The position numbers were made by a program, and so were the translations under genes. Below the pieces are notes generated by a model. The model ran no database searches. It saw only the letters and a list, made by a program, of their open reading frames with translations, and was not told the origin of the DNA. Positions 60,690 to 64,000 of a stretch of DNA of 64,000 nucleotides are shown here, one piece after another (position 1 is the stretch's first letter; every line of letters begins with the position of its first letter). This DNA comes from DATJLY01 sp963773665 (lineage in GTDB: Bacteria > Pseudomonadota > Alphaproteobacteria > ATCC43930 > CGMCC-115725), in the NCBI GenBank assembly GCA_963773665.1, contig CAVZBZ010000004.1, positions 434,001-498,000 on the forward strand. Reading direction: 5' to 3'.

Positions 60690-62063
60690 GTGCTTAGGAT
60701 CTTCCGCCATTATTGCTCTGCACCGGCGCTTTTTCTGTGCGCCTGCGAGACCATGGCCGTGGCGCTGGCGCTCTATGCCGCCGCTTCGGTGCTGTTGCCG
60801 GCCGATGCCGCGAATGGCCGGCTCATCGTCGCCGCGCTCGTTCCCGCGCTCGTCAACGCCGTGCTGATGTTCGGCATGGGTCTCTATGATCCGCCGCACG
60901 TCGCCAATTTCCGGCGCGCGCTGCCGCGCCTCGTCGCCTGTCTTTGCATCGGTGCGCCGTTCCTCGGCCGCACGCTTTCGATCGCGGGCCCGGCCGAGGC
61001 CCAGCCGGTCTTCTATCTTGCCTGGACCACGCTCGTCATCGCCTGCGTCGTGCTCGCGCGGATGGTGGCGACGCCGCTCGCGCGCACCGGCTTTTCGCCA
61101 CGCCGTGTCGTCGTGGTCGGCGCCGGGCGGCTTGCCGCCGAGATCGAGCAGCTCATGACGCGCGCCCATTCCCGGACCGAAGTGGTCGGCTACCTCGCGC
61201 TCGGCAGCGAGACGCCGGAAGTGCCGGAAGCGCGTCTCAAGTCCGGCAACCAGCCGCTCATCGACGTGGTGCGCGACAGCACCGCCAAGGAAATCGTGGT
61301 CGCCGCCGACGATCGGCGCGGCATGTCGCTCCAGCCGCTGCTCGACGCGCGCATGGAAGGCGTCGCGGTCACGAGCTTTCTCAGCTTCTGGGAACGCGAG
61401 ACGCGCCGCGTCAACCTGAGCGCGCTCGATCCGAGCTGGCTCATCTTTTCCGACGGGTTCCATATCGGCACCGCCACCAACGCGGTCCTGAAGCGCGCGC
61501 TCGACATCACCGCGAGCCTTCTGCTCCTGGTGCTGACGCTGCCGACGCTGCTGCTCGCCGCCGTTGCCATCAAGCTCGACAGCAAGGGCCCGGTGCTGTA
61601 CCGCCAGGAGCGCGTCGGCCGCCGCGGCCAGATCTTCCGCATCGCCAAGTTCCGCACCATGCGGGTCGATGCCGAACAGGGCTGCGGGCCGCAATGGGCG
61701 AGCGTGGGCGACCCGCGCGTCACCCGCGTCGGCCGGTTCCTGCGCCGCATGCGGATCGATGAGCTGCCGCAGATCCTGAACGTGCTGCGCGGCGAGATGA
61801 GCTTCGTCGGCCCGCGGCCCGAGCGGTCCCATTTCGTGCGCCACCTGGCCGCCGAGATCCCGTTCTATGCCGAGCGGCACCGCGTCCGCCCCGGCATCAC
61901 CGGCTGGGCCCAGATCAACTACCCCTACGGCGCCTCGATCGAAGATGCCCGCGAGAAGCTGTCCTACGACCTCTACTACATCAAGAATTTCAGCTTCCTG
62001 TTCGACCTTCTCATCATCCTGTCGACGGCGAAGGCGGTGTTCCTCGACGGCGGCGGCCGCTGA
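60690..62063 (+). CDS. PEP-CTERM/XrtA-associated polyprenyl-phosphate sugar transferase (EpsB type)
   Basis: A 457-residue transferase that starts polysaccharide repeat units by moving a sugar phosphate to undecaprenyl phosphate in the inner membrane. The N-terminal half has four hydrophobic segments (LFLCACETMAVALALYAAASVLL and others) and a nucleotide-fold region (RRVVVVGAGRLAAEIEQL). FWERETRRVNLSALDPSWLIFSDGF is typical of the EpsB branch. The catalytic C-terminal half has KRALDITASLLLLVLTLP, RQERVGRRGQIFRIAKFRTM, RIDELPQILNVLRGEMSFVGPRPER and PGITGWAQINYPYG. The GTG at 60690 follows GAGGGGG and matches the family N-terminus, so it is preferred to 60612. Confidence 0.92.
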   Translation: MLRIFRHYCSAPALFLCACETMAVALALYAAASVLLPADAANGRLIVAALVPALVNAVLMFGMGLYDPPHVANFRRALPRLVACLCIGAPFLGRTLSIAGPAEAQPVFYLAWTTLVIACVVLARMVATPLARTGFSPRRVVVVGAGRLAAEIEQLMTRAHSRTEVVGYLALGSETPEVPEARLKSGNQPLIDVVRDSTAKEIVVAADDRRGMSLQPLLDARMEGVAVTSFLSFWERETRRVNLSALDPSWLIFSDGFHIGTATNAVLKRALDITASLLLLVLTLPTLLLAAVAIKLDSKGPVLYRQERVGRRGQIFRIAKFRTMRVDAEQGCGPQWASVGDPRVTRVGRFLRRMRIDELPQILNVLRGEMSFVGPRPERSHFVRHLAAEIPFYAERHRVRPGITGWAQINYPYGASIEDAREKLSYDLYYIKNFSFLFDLLIILSTAKAVFLDGGGR

Positions 62064-62181
62064 CGGAAATCTTTACACTTTTGTGATCGCTCAACCCAAC
62101 ACAACAACCTAATTATTTGACAGAGAAACGAAAACTCTTTCTGGCCCCATTTTTGCTTAACATCGTCCCGAGGGGTGAGTC

Positions 62182-62310
62182 ATGGACGATGGCGATTGGG
62201 GCGTGACGACGCATGCGGAATGGCGCGAGAAGAACCGGGGCTTCATGCTGGCCCTCAGCGTCTGTCTCGCCATCTGGCTGGCCGGCATCTGGCTGATGGT
62301 CCGGCCCTAA
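62182..62310 (+). CDS. 42-aa single-helix membrane protein
   Basis: The ORF encodes a polar head (MDDGDWGVTTHAEWREKNRG) and one Trp-containing membrane helix (FMLALSVCLAIWLAGIWLMV) that ends RP. AGGGG lies eight bases before the ATG. Its build mirrors that of the gene at 60423 on the other side of the sugar transferase. No family recognised. Confidence 0.5.
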   Translation: MDDGDWGVTTHAEWREKNRGFMLALSVCLAIWLAGIWLMVRP

Positions 62311-62356
62311 CCGGCCGCGCCTGGACAGGCCTTGGGTCAGCCGCCAGGATCGGCGG

Positions 62357-63121
62357 ATGACGAAAGCCGATGCCGAGCGGTTTTTCGCCCTTCTGGCGAA
62401 GGACCGGCCCGAGCCGACGACCGAGCTCGACTTCATCAATCCCTACACTCTGCTCGTTGCGGTTGTGCTGTCGGCGCAGGCGACCGATGTCGGCGTCAAC
62501 AAGGCGACCGAGAAGCTGTTCAAGCTCGCCGACACGCCGCAAAAGATGCTGGAGCTGGGCGAGGACCGGCTGATCGAGGCGATCCGCACGATCGGCCTCT
62601 TTCGCACCAAGGCGAAGAACGTGCTGGCGCTGTCCCGCCTCCTAATCGAGCGGCATGGCGGCCGCGTTCCGGACAACCGCGCGGCGCTCGAGGCGCTTCC
62701 CGGCGTTGGGCGCAAGACCGCGAACGTGGTGCTGAACGTGGCGTTCGGCCATCCCACCATCGCGGTCGATACGCACATCTTCCGCGTCGGCAACCGCACC
62801 GGGCTGGCTCCGGGCAAGACGCCGCTTCTGGTCGAGGAGGGGCTCGAGCGGATCGTGCCCGAGCGATACAAGAAGGGCGCCCATCACTGGCTCATCCTGC
62901 ACGGGCGCTATGTCTGTACCGCGCGCAATCCGCATTGCGACACGTGCGTCGTCAATGCGCTGTGCGCCTATCCGGCCAAGAGCTTCGAAGCCGGGGCCGG
63001 GGTCAGCCGAGACCGAGCACGTCCGCCATCCCGTAAAGCCCCGGCTTCCGGCCGACGCACCAGCTCGCGGCGCGCACCGCGCCGCGGGCAAAAATCTGCC
63101 GGCTCCCGGCGCGGTGCGTAA
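62357..63121 (+). CDS. nth: endonuclease III
   Basis: A base-excision DNA glycosylase/AP lyase for oxidised pyrimidines. The helix-hairpin-helix LPGVGRKTANVVLNVAF carries Lys120, and VDTHIFRV carries Asp138. The 4Fe-4S ligands are Cys187, Cys194, Cys197 and Cys203. All these numbers equal those of the 211-residue E. coli enzyme, so the catalytic core is complete by about residue 211. The remaining 43 residues are Arg/Ser/Pro-rich and run 119 bases opposite the end of dapB. That tail may be a real extension or the result of a missed stop. Confidence 0.94.
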   Translation: MTKADAERFFALLAKDRPEPTTELDFINPYTLLVAVVLSAQATDVGVNKATEKLFKLADTPQKMLELGEDRLIEAIRTIGLFRTKAKNVLALSRLLIERHGGRVPDNRAALEALPGVGRKTANVVLNVAFGHPTIAVDTHIFRVGNRTGLAPGKTPLLVEEGLERIVPERYKKGAHHWLILHGRYVCTARNPHCDTCVVNALCAYPAKSFEAGAGVSRDRARPPSRKAPASGRRTSSRRAPRRGQKSAGSRRGA

Positions 63122-63812
63122 GCTCGACCCGCTCGCCGTCGGCGGCGAAGATGACGCTGTGCTCGCCGACCACGTCGCCGCCGCGCAAGGTCGCGAAGCC
63201 GATGTCGCCCTTCTTGCGCGGCCCGATGATGCCGTCGCGCACGCGCTGGCTCCTGGCCGCCAGATCGATGCCGCGCCCGTGCGCCGCCGCGCGGCCCAAG
63301 GCGAGCGCGGTCCCTGACGGCGCGTCCACCTTGTGGCGATGGTGCATCTCCAGAACCTCGATGTCGTAATCGTCGCCGAGCCGCGCCGCGACCTGGCGCA
63401 CCAGGCCCAGAAGCAGATTGACGCCGAGGCTCATGTTGGCGGCGCGCACGATGGCGATTTTTTGTGCGGCGTCGGCAATGACGCCTTCGTGGCGTGCCTC
63501 GAGCCCGGTCGTGCCGATCACCAGCGGCTTTCCCTGCCGCGCCGCAGCCGCCGCATGCGCCGCCGTCGCTTCCGGCGCGGTGAAGTCGACGACGACGTCC
63601 GCCGTGGCGAAAAGCGCCGCGACATCGTCGCCGGCGGCAAGCCCCAGCGGCCCGATCCCGGCAAGCTCGCCGAGATCGCGCCCGATCGCGGCGCTGCCGT
63701 TGGCGTCGATGCCGCCGGCGACGCGGCAGCCGGACGTGCCGTGAATCTCGGCGAGCAGCATCCGCCCCATGCGTCCGCCGCACCCGGTCACTCCGATCGC
63801 GATCTCCGCCAT
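63003..63812 (-). CDS. dapB: 4-hydroxy-tetrahydrodipicolinate reductase
   Basis: A 269-residue reductase of the lysine/diaminopimelate pathway. The nucleotide motif GVTGCGGRMGRML lies near residue 8, VVDFTAPEATAAHAA and GTTGLEARHE follow, and the catalytic region is EMHHRHKVDAPSGTALALG. It ends in ARGAVRAASWCVGRKPGLYGMADVLGL, which is the standard tail. The ATG at 63812 is chosen over an upstream in-frame ATG at 63923. It is divergent from murJ. Confidence 0.96.
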   Translation of the reverse strand: MAEIAIGVTGCGGRMGRMLLAEIHGTSGCRVAGGIDANGSAAIGRDLGELAGIGPLGLAAGDDVAALFATADVVVDFTAPEATAAHAAAAARQGKPLVIGTTGLEARHEGVIADAAQKIAIVRAANMSLGVNLLLGLVRQVAARLGDDYDIEVLEMHHRHKVDAPSGTALALGRAAAHGRGIDLAARSQRVRDGIIGPRKKGDIGFATLRGGDVVGEHSVIFAADGERVELTHRAGSRQIFARGAVRAASWCVGRKPGLYGMADVLGLG

Positions 63813-63937
63813 CGCCGCCTCCCGTCCTTGCAGCGGCGATGATAGCGGGAAAGGGCGGGCGGCGGCGCAAGGGTGTAAAGATTTGCGACACTCTCGCCCC
63901 TTCCCTAACTCCGTCCCGTCCATTAGACGGGAGCGCC

Positions 63938-64000
63938 ATGGCGCTTCTGCGATCGGTCGCGACGGTCGGCGGCTACACGATGGTGAGCCGCGTCCTGGGC
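63938..64000 (+). CDS. murJ: MurJ/MviN lipid II flippase, 5' end only
   Basis: The final 63 bases encode MALLRSVATVGGYTMVSRVL plus one Gly, which matches the usual N-terminus of MurJ (short leader, then TVGGYTMVSRVLGFVRD in relatives). MurJ flips the peptidoglycan precursor lipid II. GACGGGAG upstream of the ATG is a reasonable ribosome binding site. The call rests on 21 codons. Confidence 0.72.
   Translation, partial: MALLRSVATVGGYTMVSRVLG

Overview
This window is a 64 kb stretch of a high-GC chromosome that reads as Alphaproteobacteria. Supporting signs are the hslV-hslU pair near hisB-hisH-hisA-hisF...hisE, a NrtR/NadQ-type NAD regulator, a ChrR-group-like ECF sigma factor, DUF2244, a PAS_5 protein and REP-like palindromes of a kind common in this class. 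Gene content suggests Rhodospirillales/Reyranella-like or Hyphomicrobiales relatives, but I cannot settle the order. No rRNA, tRNA, CRISPR array, transposase or prophage was seen. Genes are dense and often overlap by ATGA, GTGA or TGATG junctions.

Layout. 0-9.6 kb: a partial quinone oxidoreductase, a copper locus (DUF2946 protein, outer-membrane protein, CopC, CopD), ogt, a DUF255 thioredoxin-fold protein, a double VOC protein, a ParDE-type toxin-antitoxin pair, and a persulfide dioxygenase-rhodanese fusion divergent from an XRE regulator. 9.6-19.3 kb: MFS transporter, hslVU, a trypsin-like protease, hicBA, then the histidine operon hisBHAF, a lower-GC MerR/DUF433 + DUF5615 toxin-antitoxin pair, hisE and a HIT protein. 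19.4-25.1 kb: PAS histidine kinase, PAS_5 protein, kup (frameshifted), Crp/Fnr regulator, ECF sigma factor. 25.4-38.3 kb: catabolic and transport genes, namely an SDR, a CaiB CoA-transferase, two MFS carriers, three tandem amino-acid-type binding proteins without an ABC core, an FAH hydrolase (frameshifted), an unknown 376-aa protein and an NMT1-type binding protein.

38.3-53.2 kb: an ABC importer operon ending in a NadQ/NrtR-like regulator, a sulfatase, and nadA-nadC behind a promoter overlapped by two matching 21-bp dyads. These are followed by a Cys-nucleophile hydrolase, a second NMT1-type binding protein whose N-terminus carries a translated REP-like repeat, a MetE-like protein, comM (frameshifted), and a cysteine hydrolase-permease-ATPase operon. 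53.2-64 kb: a PPOX flavoprotein, a large SAM-cyclase-ATPase-TPR protein, TetR, a group of small envelope proteins including an LTXXQ/Spy-like one, DUF2244, a PEP-CTERM-type sugar transferase flanked by two microproteins, nth, dapB and the start of murJ.

Two cross-cutting points stand out. First, five otherwise full-length genes (kup twice, FAH, nadA, comM) each break by exactly one extra base, which points more to residual insertion errors in the assembly than to decay. Second, the likely regulator of NAD synthesis and its candidate operators lie about 4 kb apart in the same window, which gives a directly testable circuit.
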